DNA of 64,000 nucleotides from Lachnospiraceae bacterium (GTDB lineage: Bacteria > Bacillota > Clostridia > Lachnospirales > Lachnospiraceae): contig JAQXJP010000025.1 in NCBI GenBank assembly GCA_029008875.1, forward strand, positions 1-64,000. The letters are read 5' to 3'. Below, one piece after another: positions 1 to 8,701 of this stretch. The notes beneath the pieces were generated by a model. That model made no database searches and was not told the DNA's origin. It saw only the letters and a program-made list of their open reading frames with translations. A program made the translations under genes and the position numbers. Numbering within the stretch: position 1 is the first letter of the stretch; the number at the start of each line of letters is the position of its first letter.

Positions 1-495
1 AAAATAACAGTGAATGATATTACCGAAAAGTGTGAGATGAACCGTCAGACATTTTATTATCATTTTCATGATATTTTAGAACTCACTGAATGGATCTGTG
101 AGGAAGATGCAGAGCGGGCATTAAAGGAAAATAGAACTTATGATACCTGGCAGGAAGGATTTCTGTCTATCTTTGACATGATAAAGAAAGATAAAGCTTT
201 CATTATAAACATTTATCGTAATGTTCCTAAAGACTACTTATATCGCTATTTGTACAGGGTTACTTACCAGCTTCTATATGATGTGCTGGAAGAAAAGTCA
301 GAAGGAATAATTGTCAGGGAAGAAGACAAGGCATTTATTGCAAACTTTTATAAGTACGGATTTGTAGGTCTTGTACTGGAATGGATTGACGGGGGAATGA
401 AAGAAGATCCAAAAATGATTATTCAAAGATTGAATTCCCTCATACAAGGAACATTTTATCATGCACTAAATAATGCCAAAGTAAATAGAAAATAG
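1..495 (+). CDS. TetR/AcrR-family regulator, 5'-truncated by window edge
   Basis: Frame is open from base 1 (KITVNDITEKCEMNRQTFYYHF), the typical end of a TetR HTH, followed by a DhaS-like C-terminal half. Confidence 0.8.
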   Translation, partial: KITVNDITEKCEMNRQTFYYHFHDILELTEWICEEDAERALKENRTYDTWQEGFLSIFDMIKKDKAFIINIYRNVPKDYLYRYLYRVTYQLLYDVLEEKSEGIIVREEDKAFIANFYKYGFVGLVLEWIDGGMKEDPKMIIQRLNSLIQGTFYHALNNAKVNRK

Positions 496-516
496 TTTTT
501 ATAAAGAGGTTACATG

Positions 517-544
517 ATACGACAAACAAGGTGATATGTCGTAT
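517..544. promoter_or_regulatory. Inverted repeat ATACGACA-N12-TGTCGTAT, candidate TetR-family operator
   Basis: Perfect 8-bp arms between the TetR-like gene and ohyA. Confidence 0.45.
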
Positions 545-557
545 TCTAATTCAATGT

Positions 558-595
558 AAGGGGACTGTCGTTATCTAGGACAGTTCCTTATTTTT
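558..595 (+). terminator. Rho-independent terminator
   Basis: AAGGGGACTGTC / GACAGTTCCTT stem followed by ATTTTT. Confidence 0.65.
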
Positions 596-703
596 GTGCA
601 TTTTAGTTTTGGCAATTTTTGAATATATTGAGTACATAGAAACCACAAAAGACCTGAATTAAGCGTTCGGGTAATAGCACAAAAAGAAAAGGAGCGCGTT
701 TTT

Positions 704-2497
704 ATGTATTATTCAGCAGGAACTTATGAAGCATTTGCAAAACCAGAGAAACCGGAAGGAGCTGACAGAAAATCAGCATATATTATCGGAACAGGACTTG
801 CAGGACTTTCCGCCGCATTTTATCTTGTTAGAGATGGACAGGTGAAAGGGGAGAGAATCCACCTTCTAGAAAAACTTGATCTTGCCGGAGGTAGTTGTGA
901 TGGCAGAAAGGATGTTACCAAGGGCTTCTATATGAGAGGCGGTAGAGAGATGGATAATCATTTTGAATGTATGTGGGATATGTTTAGAGATGTTCCATCA
1001 ATTGAGACACCGGGAATCTCTGTACTTGACGAGTACTATTGGCTTAACAAACATGATCCAAACTATTCTCTCTGCCGAGCATCAGAGAAGTGTGGTCAGG
1101 ATGCACATACGGATAAGAAATTCGCTCTTGATAAGGAATCAGCAATGGCTCTTTCCAAGTTGTTTATGACACCTGAAAAGGATCTTGAAGATAAAAAAAT
1201 CAGTGAAGTTCTGCCGGATTCCTTCTGGGACACAAATTTCTGGCTTTACTGGCAGACCATGTTTGCATTCCAGAGATGGTCATCTGCACTTGAGATGAAG
1301 AGATACTTATGCAGATACTGCCATCATATTGATGGATTACCTGATTTTACAGCTCTCAGATTTACAAAATACAATCAGTATGAGAGCATGATTTTGCCGC
1401 TTGTGAAATATCTTGAAAATCATGGTGTTACCGTAGAGTATGGGATGGATGTCAAAAATGTTGTCATTCAGGATGAAAATGGTAAGAAAGTTGCAACCCA
1501 GATTGTATATGAGAGGGATGGAAAGACAGATACCATCGATCTGGTAGAGGATGACCTGGTGTTCATTACAAACGGCTGTTGTACGGATACCTCCTGCTAT
1601 GGGGATCAGAACACAGCGCCGGATCTAAGTAATGTAAAAAATGGCACAGGTGAGTCCTGGGATTTGTGGAAGAATATTGCTGCACAGGCAAAAAACGGTG
1701 AGTATGGTAATCCGAATAAATTCTGCAGTGATTTTGAAGCGACAAACTGGATGAGTGCAACGGTTGAGACCTCTGATGAAGAAATTATTCAGAAGATTAT
1801 TGGCGTATGTAAGAGAGATCCAAGAGAAGGCAAGGTGACAACCGGTGGTATTGTCACAGTAAAGGATAGCACAGATAATTGGTATCTTTCATGGACAATT
1901 AACCGTCAGCCACAGTTCAAGGCTCAAGATAAAGATACCGTTCTTATTTGGGTATATGCACTTTCCACAAACAAGGTAGGTAACTATGTAAAGAAGGCAA
2001 TGCGTGATTGTACCGGGGAAGAGGTATGCCGTGAGTGGCTGTACCATATTGGAGTACCAACAGACAAGATTGATGACTGGGCAAAAAATCGCTGTAATAC
2101 AACAACCTGCTTCATGCCCTACATCAACGCATTCTTCCAACCGAGAAAGGAAGAGGACAGACCGCTTGTTGTTCCTAAAGGAGCAGTGAACTTTGCATTC
2201 CTTGGTCAGTTTGCAGAAACCCCGAGAGATACCATTTTTACTACAGAGTATTCTATTCGTACCGGCATGGAGGCAGTTTACACGCTTCTTAATGTTGACA
2301 GAGGAGTTCCGGAGGTTTGGGGCTCTAAGTATGACGTAAGAGAATTGCTTCGTGCTGCGTACTATGCAATTGATAAGAAAACCATTGATGAGCTTCCGTT
2401 GTCATTGAAGGAGAAGATCCTTTTAAAGAAAGTGCTGAAGGCAGTGGAAGGAACTGATGTTGAAATATTACTTAAAGAAAGCGGATTAATAAAATAA
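704..2497 (+). CDS. ohyA: Oleate hydratase (67 kDa myosin-cross-reactive antigen family)
   Basis: FAD-binding GTGLAGLSAAFYL; LAGGSCDG; FYMRGGREMDNHFECMWD; full length ~597 aa. Confidence 0.95.
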   Translation: MYYSAGTYEAFAKPEKPEGADRKSAYIIGTGLAGLSAAFYLVRDGQVKGERIHLLEKLDLAGGSCDGRKDVTKGFYMRGGREMDNHFECMWDMFRDVPSIETPGISVLDEYYWLNKHDPNYSLCRASEKCGQDAHTDKKFALDKESAMALSKLFMTPEKDLEDKKISEVLPDSFWDTNFWLYWQTMFAFQRWSSALEMKRYLCRYCHHIDGLPDFTALRFTKYNQYESMILPLVKYLENHGVTVEYGMDVKNVVIQDENGKKVATQIVYERDGKTDTIDLVEDDLVFITNGCCTDTSCYGDQNTAPDLSNVKNGTGESWDLWKNIAAQAKNGEYGNPNKFCSDFEATNWMSATVETSDEEIIQKIIGVCKRDPREGKVTTGGIVTVKDSTDNWYLSWTINRQPQFKAQDKDTVLIWVYALSTNKVGNYVKKAMRDCTGEEVCREWLYHIGVPTDKIDDWAKNRCNTTTCFMPYINAFFQPRKEEDRPLVVPKGAVNFAFLGQFAETPRDTIFTTEYSIRTGMEAVYTLLNVDRGVPEVWGSKYDVRELLRAAYYAIDKKTIDELPLSLKEKILLKKVLKAVEGTDVEILLKESGLIK

Positions 2498-2702
2498 TAC
2501 ATCAGTTAATATAGAAGAAACAGCGATATTGTGATTATGTCGCTTTGTCAGTTACCGGAATCAATTTGGCGATAGTTGTGAATACCTTTTTGGAGGATAA
2601 TGTAATGACAATACTTACACATCCTGCAAAATAGAACGGAATGGCAGGATATTCCTTCATTGTTGAGAAATAGTATTTTTGTTGGAAAAGCAGAAAAAAT
2701 GT

Positions 2703-2739
2703 AAAAAATCACTGTTTTTTTAAAAAACAGTGATTTTTT
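2703..2739. terminator. Perfect 18-bp-arm palindrome, bidirectional terminator-like
   Basis: AAAAAATCACTGTTTTTT-T-AAAAAACAGTGATTTTTT. Confidence 0.7.
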
Positions 2740-2788
2740 GCGCGTAAAGTGGTAAAATTTTATTATGAATGAAGGGAGAATGGATTAT

Positions 2789-3865
2789 ATGGAACCGTAT
2801 AAAGCAAAAAAGATGCCTTTGGAATACAAAATAGATAAAGAAATGCTTAGACTTATTTCAGAAGCAAATGTGAAATACGGAGAATACAAGTCTTTACTAA
2901 ATACCTTGGAGTTTGATGCCGGTTTTTTTCTGGATTCCGTTATTTTGAACGAGAGCTATAAATCAACGCAAATTGAAGGTACTCAGATTTCTCAAGATGA
3001 AATGTACTACTTAAAGTATATGGAAAAAACAGACGATAATCGGGAGATTCAGAATCTGAAAAGAACAATAGAGTATGCATCTGCTTATTTACAAGCAGGA
3101 AATATAATCAGTTATGAGCTTGTGAATGAAATGCATAAGATAATTCTGGACAGTGTAAGAGGAGCACAAAAAGCACCCGGACAAATTCGAACCACGCAGA
3201 ATTGGATTGGACCCAGAGGGTGTACCTTGGAGAGGGCAACATTTGTTCCGCCTATTCCGGAAGAGGTTTATGGTTTACTAGTCAATTTGTATGAATATAT
3301 GAATGATGAATTTATCGATCCATTATTGGTAAATGTAGCTTTATCGCACATGCAATTTGAGACAATACATGCATACAAAGATGGAAATGGACGATTGGGA
3401 AGGGCGCTGATTCCGGTGCAGATGTCACAATTGGATGCGAGCGCACCTATTTTATATATGTCAGAAATACTCGAATTGTATAAACCGTCTTATCAGAGAA
3501 ACCTTATGGAATGCAGAAGAGGGAACGTTGCCGGATATATTAAATTCTTTTTACAGTGTGTAGTCGATCAATGTAATGCATACATTTACAAACTTGAAAG
3601 AATCAAAGAAATCTATAAGGAAGATATGAAGACAATTGAAGCGATAAAAGGTAATTCCGTATACCGAATTATGCCGGTTATCATGAAGCAGATTGTATTC
3701 ACAAAAAAAGAGGTACAGGAATTGTCAGGTGTCTCTACAAATGTTGTCTCAAAAATAATTAATCAATTAGTAGAATTAAAGGTGATTGTTCCTGATTCAA
3801 CGGTTGTGAAAAAGGGTTACAGATATCAAAAAATATATGAGGTTTTCGTAGGAGGAGCAATATAA
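2789..3865 (+). CDS. Fic/DOC family protein with N-terminal inhibitory motif
   Basis: HAYKDGNGRLGR Fic core; STQIEG inhibitory motif; C-terminal wHTH. ORF track starts at 2765, but the AAGGGAG SD fits ATG 2789 better. Confidence 0.9.
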   Translation: MEPYKAKKMPLEYKIDKEMLRLISEANVKYGEYKSLLNTLEFDAGFFLDSVILNESYKSTQIEGTQISQDEMYYLKYMEKTDDNREIQNLKRTIEYASAYLQAGNIISYELVNEMHKIILDSVRGAQKAPGQIRTTQNWIGPRGCTLERATFVPPIPEEVYGLLVNLYEYMNDEFIDPLLVNVALSHMQFETIHAYKDGNGRLGRALIPVQMSQLDASAPILYMSEILELYKPSYQRNLMECRRGNVAGYIKFFLQCVVDQCNAYIYKLERIKEIYKEDMKTIEAIKGNSVYRIMPVIMKQIVFTKKEVQELSGVSTNVVSKIINQLVELKVIVPDSTVVKKGYRYQKIYEVFVGGAI

Positions 3866-3879
3866 TTGTAGAAAGATAT

Positions 3880-4062
3880 GTGGATAAAAAGGTGATTTGG
3901 CTCATATTTGCGGTAATGGTGATATGCAGTGCGGCTACGCTGTATATGGGAACCTTCCATCGGTTTACCTATGCAGCGGAGGATGATATTTTTTCTGAAG
4001 AAAATGTGCCGGAGAAGGGACAGTTTGTCCCGATTCTCTGCAAAGGCGATGGCTATCGATAA
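3880..4062 (+). CDS. Hypothetical short protein with N-terminal hydrophobic segment; possibly a gene remnant
   Basis: MDKKVIWLIFAVMVICSAATLYMG signal/TM-like start, stops after 60 aa. Confidence 0.35.
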   Translation: MDKKVIWLIFAVMVICSAATLYMGTFHRFTYAAEDDIFSEENVPEKGQFVPILCKGDGYR

Positions 4063-4164
4063 CGATGATGCGAGGGGAATAACAAAATCGGACCATCCAG
4101 CTCTACTTTTCGTAGGTACCAAATAATGGAACCTAAGGTTATGATAGCTTTGGAGGTAGAGAAA

Positions 4165-4836
4165 ATGAATCAATATGTTACAGGAACTGCCATTAAGGAA
4201 TTGCGCGAGAAAAAGAAAATGACGCAATTACAGTTGGCCGAGAAGCTTGGGGTGAGTGATAAGACGGTTTCCAAGTGGGAGACGGGCAAGGGCTATCCGG
4301 ATATCACCCTGCTTGAGCCCATAGCGGAAGCATTTTGTGTATCCGTCACGGAATTAATTTCCGGCAATACTATTTACAATTCCAATGTATCTGCCAATGT
4401 GCTGAAATCCAAATTCTATATCTGTCCCGTCTGCGGAAACGTGATTCACAGTATGGGCGAAGCGGTCATTCATTGTCACGGAGTTCTCCTAACGGCGGCG
4501 GGGCCGGAACAGACCGACGAGAATCACATGATCTTTGTGGAACGGGTGGAGGATGAGTATTTCGTCCGCATAGAGCACGATATGACGAAAAATCATTATA
4601 TCTCTTTTCTTGTAGCCGAATCTTCGGACCGGATACAGATGGTGAAGCTCTATCCGGAGGGAAAACCGGAGGCGAGATTTAAGATAAATGGAGTAAAAAG
4701 GATTCTGTTCTACTGTAACCGGGACGGGCTGTTTTACATTGATCCGGTGAAAGGGATTGATGACAGAGAAAGCGGGTATGATGATTCCGGGGAGAGAAGG
4801 GAATTGGAGGCAACCGCCAAGATGCTATTTGGGTAG
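4165..4836 (+). CDS. XRE-family HTH protein fused to a desulfoferrodoxin/superoxide-reductase-like domain
   Basis: HTH (MTQLQLAEKLGVSDKTVSKWETGKGYPDI) plus CPVCGN...ENH...EHDMTKNHYISF...YPEGKPEARF...YCNRDGLF. GGAGG SD before ATG 4165 (ORF track start 4126). Confidence 0.85.
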   Translation: MNQYVTGTAIKELREKKKMTQLQLAEKLGVSDKTVSKWETGKGYPDITLLEPIAEAFCVSVTELISGNTIYNSNVSANVLKSKFYICPVCGNVIHSMGEAVIHCHGVLLTAAGPEQTDENHMIFVERVEDEYFVRIEHDMTKNHYISFLVAESSDRIQMVKLYPEGKPEARFKINGVKRILFYCNRDGLFYIDPVKGIDDRESGYDDSGERRELEATAKMLFG

Positions 4837-4861
4837 TTATCTCCCGACAAAAGCATGATAA

Positions 4862-4897
4862 GAGCGCTACTTGACGTATGTCAGGTAGCGCTTTTTT
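4862..4897 (+). terminator. Rho-independent terminator
   Basis: AGCGCTAC...GTAGCGCTTTTTT. Confidence 0.75.
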
Positions 4898-5133
4898 AAT
4901 GTCCCCTTTTTGCCTAAAGTTTACACAACTTTACAGGAAAGCGATATTTTCCATAAGAGAAAGTATAGTAATCTAAAGATAAGAAAAAGGCAGGAGAGAT
5001 GGCCATGAATGAGGATGTTGGGAAGGAAAATACTGCCATCCGGATATCAATCTGTATCTGTCGAATATTCATGATGGCGGCGGGAGAATATACAAGAGGA
5101 AGGATGTCTCATGTATAATAAGGAGAAAACGCA

Positions 5134-5727
5134 ATGAATAAAAGGAGTCATTTGTATGTGACGGGAAAAATTCTGGTAGATCTGCCGAGAAAGAAAAGGC
5201 GGTGGGTCCTTGTGGGGAGTATCTTGCCGGATATTCTCTGTCACACCTATTTCAGAGGGCACACTTTTCAGAGTTCCTTTGATATGGTTAAGAAAACCAT
5301 GTGCAATCTTAAGAAAAGAGGAAGGGATAACTGGTTTTCCTACTTGATGCTTGGCTATGTGCTTCATTATGTGGAGGATTATTTTACCTTTGTGCACAAC
5401 CCAATCTATCAGGGTGATCTATGGACCCACATTCTGTATGAAAAGCAGTTGGAGAAATATCTGAGGAGGGAGCGATTTTCAGGCGTAGAACAGGAGGCCT
5501 TTGAGGTATTGTCTTTTCCCATGGCTTTACAATATGTGGAGGAGAGCCACCGGGATTATCTGCGGGTTGCCGGAACCTGCGAGACGGATGCCAGGTATAT
5601 ATACCGGGCGGTGCAGGTGGTAAGCAATTGTCTTCTTCTGGCATTTGCGGCAAATGAGCGGGTAAGCAAATGCGCAAAACACACTTCCCACTATCTGATT
5701 CAAAATTATCCCAAAGTAAAATTATAA
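5134..5727 (+). CDS. Zinc-dependent phospholipase C-like family protein
   Basis: SHLYVTGKIL, GSILPDI, LGYVLHYVEDYFTFVHN His/Asp-rich motifs. Confidence 0.7.
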   Translation: MNKRSHLYVTGKILVDLPRKKRRWVLVGSILPDILCHTYFRGHTFQSSFDMVKKTMCNLKKRGRDNWFSYLMLGYVLHYVEDYFTFVHNPIYQGDLWTHILYEKQLEKYLRRERFSGVEQEAFEVLSFPMALQYVEESHRDYLRVAGTCETDARYIYRAVQVVSNCLLLAFAANERVSKCAKHTSHYLIQNYPKVKL

Positions 5728-5830
5728 ATAGGAAGAAACAGGACACCCAAATCATGGCATTTTCTTGTGATATTTCCCACTTTATGGTATTATAATTGCG
5801 TATATGTTTTTTTAGAAAAACCAGGGAGGG

Positions 5831-7087
5831 GTGTCCGCTATGCCGGAGAATAAAACAAAGAAAACGAAGTTACAGATTACATTTTCTGCACTGCTGTTGG
5901 CGTTAATCTTTATCATCGAACTGTACGCAATGATCAATCTGCCGGGGAACTTTTTGGTTATTGGTATCGTGGGCGTGTTATTTTTGGGGTGCCTGTACAT
6001 ATTGATAGCCGGGGTGCTCTCGCTGGGGGATGCGAAGCGCGCCAGGGAAGAAGAACAGTACGACAGTATTTTTAAGTCCGAGAAGGCATCCTACCTGATG
6101 CTCAAGAAGTACTTTGAGGAAATCGAAGATAAATTGGTTTTGTTGGAAAAGATCTCCAAGGTGCCGACGGAAGAAATTGTGGGAACCCAAAAAGGTATCG
6201 GCAAAGTTATCATTAACCGAAGCCGTGAAAATGCGGAAGCGATTCTTAGCTCCAACGATATCTTGGTGGAGCGGATAGACGCGCTGGAGAAGATGATTGG
6301 CACCAATAATACTTCACTGGTAGACCAGTATAAATCCATCGGCGAGGACCAGATTCAGAAGATTCTGATGAAGCAGAGCGAGTTGATTATGGAGCTGAAG
6401 GATATGGAGATTCGTCTGGACAATGCGATAATGCAGAGCCAGAAAATCGTCGCAGCGGCAGCTCCTGTTATGACGGCAGCGCCTGTCATGGCAGCGCCGG
6501 TTACCCAGCCGGTAACTCCGGTGGCAGAGGAGCCGATTGAACCCGTCGCTGTGGCGGAGTCCATCGCTATGACGGAGCCCGTCCTTGAGCCGGAACCGAT
6601 TATGGAGGATAGTATCCCGGCTGAACCGGAACCGATGGTTACTGCGCCGCTTGAGGATGCTGTTCCTGCGGCGGAGGAGATTACAGAGGCTATCCCGGCA
6701 GCAGAAGAAATATCTGCGGATGATTCCATGACGGATGAGGAGATTGGAAAGCTGTTGGATGATGTGTTGGGAGACCTGGGCGTAAGCGAGGAGGAGAAAA
6801 CACCACCGATGCCGGATCTCTCCGATCCCAATAAGATGATGAGCCCGGACGATATTGCAGCGCTACTTGCCAATATGTCGGATAATACACCGGAGCCGGA
6901 AGCCGATGACGCGGTTGCCGATATCGAGCCCATTGGTGAGGCGGATGTCACATTGGAGCCGGAGGTATCCGTGGAAGAAACGGATACCGGGGCTGATGCA
7001 GGCTCCGTCGCCGATGTGAGTTTGTCCGATCCCAACAAGCAGTTGAGGCCGGATGAGATTGCTGCGTTGTTCGCATCTATGAGTTAA
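5831..7087 (+). CDS. Membrane-anchored Ala/Pro/Glu-rich protein with duplicated C-terminal motif
   Basis: Two N-terminal TM segments, coiled region, low-complexity PEA-rich linker, repeated LSDPNKxxxPD[DE]IAAL[LF]A[NS]MS. Confidence 0.7.
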   Translation: MSAMPENKTKKTKLQITFSALLLALIFIIELYAMINLPGNFLVIGIVGVLFLGCLYILIAGVLSLGDAKRAREEEQYDSIFKSEKASYLMLKKYFEEIEDKLVLLEKISKVPTEEIVGTQKGIGKVIINRSRENAEAILSSNDILVERIDALEKMIGTNNTSLVDQYKSIGEDQIQKILMKQSELIMELKDMEIRLDNAIMQSQKIVAAAAPVMTAAPVMAAPVTQPVTPVAEEPIEPVAVAESIAMTEPVLEPEPIMEDSIPAEPEPMVTAPLEDAVPAAEEITEAIPAAEEISADDSMTDEEIGKLLDDVLGDLGVSEEEKTPPMPDLSDPNKMMSPDDIAALLANMSDNTPEPEADDAVADIEPIGEADVTLEPEVSVEETDTGADAGSVADVSLSDPNKQLRPDEIAALFASMS

Positions 7088-7112
7088 ACGGGATTACATT
7101 AAGTGAATACAG

Positions 7113-7153
7113 GAAAGGCATGTATCAGATTACTCTGACACATGCCTTTTTTT
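7113..7153. terminator. Terminator between convergent genes
   Basis: AAAGGCATGT...ACATGCCTTTTTTT. Confidence 0.75.
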
Positions 7154-7155
7154 GA

Positions 7156-8376
7156 TTATCGGTCCACCGGATTTTTGATAAGTTCACATATGATTTTTAC
7201 CGCTGTCTCCATTCCCTCCACTGTGATGTGCTCGAAGGGACCGTGGAATCCATAACCGCCGGTTCCGAGGTTGGGGCAGGGGAGACCCATAAAGGATAGT
7301 CTGGCACCATCCGTTCCTCCGCGCACCGGTCTGGAAATCGGTTCAAGCCCGACGGAGGCAATGGCTTTTTTCGCCAAATCTACCACGAACATGTGGTCCT
7401 TCATCACCTCAAGCATGTTTTCATAGGAATAACTAATCTCAAGGGAAACCGTTCCGGCACCGTATTTCTGGTTCATCTCCACCTCCAGAGTGCGAAGACG
7501 ATTCAGCCGGGATTCAAAGAGGTCTTTATCGTGATCCCGGACAATGTAGGATAATTTTGCGGAAGCCACGTCCCCGGACATGTCGGTCAAATGAAAAAAT
7601 CCCTGTCGGCCCGCGGTATGAGCCGGAGTCTCCTCCTCCGGAAGAGACGCTGCAATCTCGCAGGCAACCTGGGCGGCGTTAATCATAATGTCCTTCGCCT
7701 CCCCGGGATGAACATTTACACCGGTCAATGTGAAGACGGCGCCTGCGGCGTTGAAGTTTTCGTATGCCACCTCGCCTTCGTAGTCCCCGTCCACCGTATA
7801 AGCGTAATCCGCTTTGAAATAATCCAGATCGAAAAGGTCTGAACCGACACCGATTTCTTCGTCCGGGGTAAATCCGATCCAGATATCCCCGTGGGGAATG
7901 TTTTCCGAAATAATTGTTTCCACCGCAGTCATAATCTCCGCAATACCGGCCTTGTCATCCGCTCCCAGGAGCGTTGTTCCGTCGGTGGTGATCAGGGTGC
8001 GCCCCGCAAGGGAGACGGGATGGGGAAAGTCATCCATTTTGAGGTAGGTATTGTTTCCTTTTAGAAGAATATCGCCGCCGTCATAATTCTCTATGATTTG
8101 GGGTTTTACGTTCTCCCCGCTGTAATCCGGGGCAGTGTCCATATGGGCGATAAATCCCATGGGCTTTTTGTGCTCCATCCCGGCGGTTGCCGGCAGCAGG
8201 CCGTAGACATAACAGTGCTCTGTCAGGAGAACTTTTTCCAGTCCGAGCTCCTTCAGTTCGCGCTCCAATTCACGGCCAAGCTCAAACTGACGCTGAGTGC
8301 TGGGGCAGGTTCCCGTCTCCTCTTCGGAGGTGGTCCAGTAGGATACATATTTTAGTAAGCGATCTTGTACTTTCAT
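7156..8376 (-). CDS. pepT: Peptidase T (tripeptide aminopeptidase)
   Basis: M20 family: GFIAHMDTAPDYSG, LLGADDKAGIAEIM, TPDEEIGVG, RGGTDGARLSFMGLPCPNLGTGG. Confidence 0.95.
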   Translation of the reverse strand: MKVQDRLLKYVSYWTTSEEETGTCPSTQRQFELGRELERELKELGLEKVLLTEHCYVYGLLPATAGMEHKKPMGFIAHMDTAPDYSGENVKPQIIENYDGGDILLKGNNTYLKMDDFPHPVSLAGRTLITTDGTTLLGADDKAGIAEIMTAVETIISENIPHGDIWIGFTPDEEIGVGSDLFDLDYFKADYAYTVDGDYEGEVAYENFNAAGAVFTLTGVNVHPGEAKDIMINAAQVACEIAASLPEEETPAHTAGRQGFFHLTDMSGDVASAKLSYIVRDHDKDLFESRLNRLRTLEVEMNQKYGAGTVSLEISYSYENMLEVMKDHMFVVDLAKKAIASVGLEPISRPVRGGTDGARLSFMGLPCPNLGTGGYGFHGPFEHITVEGMETAVKIICELIKNPVDR

Positions 8377-8423
8377 GCAAAAAACTCCCTTCGAAAAAAA
8401 TTTGAAAAAAATGAAAAAAAAGG

Positions 8424-8452
8424 TTGCTTTTCTAATAAGTATACTATATAAT
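8424..8452 (+). promoter_or_regulatory. Sigma-70-type promoter for tRNA-Lys
   Basis: TTGCTT - 17 bp - TATAAT, ~35 bp upstream of the tRNA. Confidence 0.7.
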
Positions 8453-8487
8453 AAATTTTGCGTCTGGGGAAGACATAAAATAAATAA

Positions 8488-8560
8488 GCGCCACTAGCTC
8501 ATCTGGTAGAGCACCTGACTCTTAATCAGGGTGTGCAGGGTTCGATCCCCTGGTGGCGCA
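8488..8560 (+). tRNA. tRNA-Lys(CUU)
   Basis: Cloverleaf: acceptor GCGCCAC/GTGGCGC + A, anticodon stem CCTGA-CTCTTAA-TCAGG, TTCGATC T-loop; CCA not encoded. Confidence 0.95.
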
Positions 8561-8561
8561 C

Positions 8562-8607
8562 TAAAGAGCACTGTTTTTGCGATTCGTCGCGGGGGCGGTG
8601 TTTTTTT
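8562..8607 (+). terminator. Terminator after tRNA-Lys with U.G-rich stem and UUCG loop
   Basis: CACTGTTTTTGCGA-TTCG-TCGCGGGGGCGGTG followed by TTTTTTT. Confidence 0.75.
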
Positions 8608-8701
8608 ATTGCCAAAAATAAAAAAAAGATACCAAACTAACAAAAAGCACCTTATCCGAAAAATATCGATTTTTTAGAATGGGTACAAGGAGGGGTGCGC
8701 A

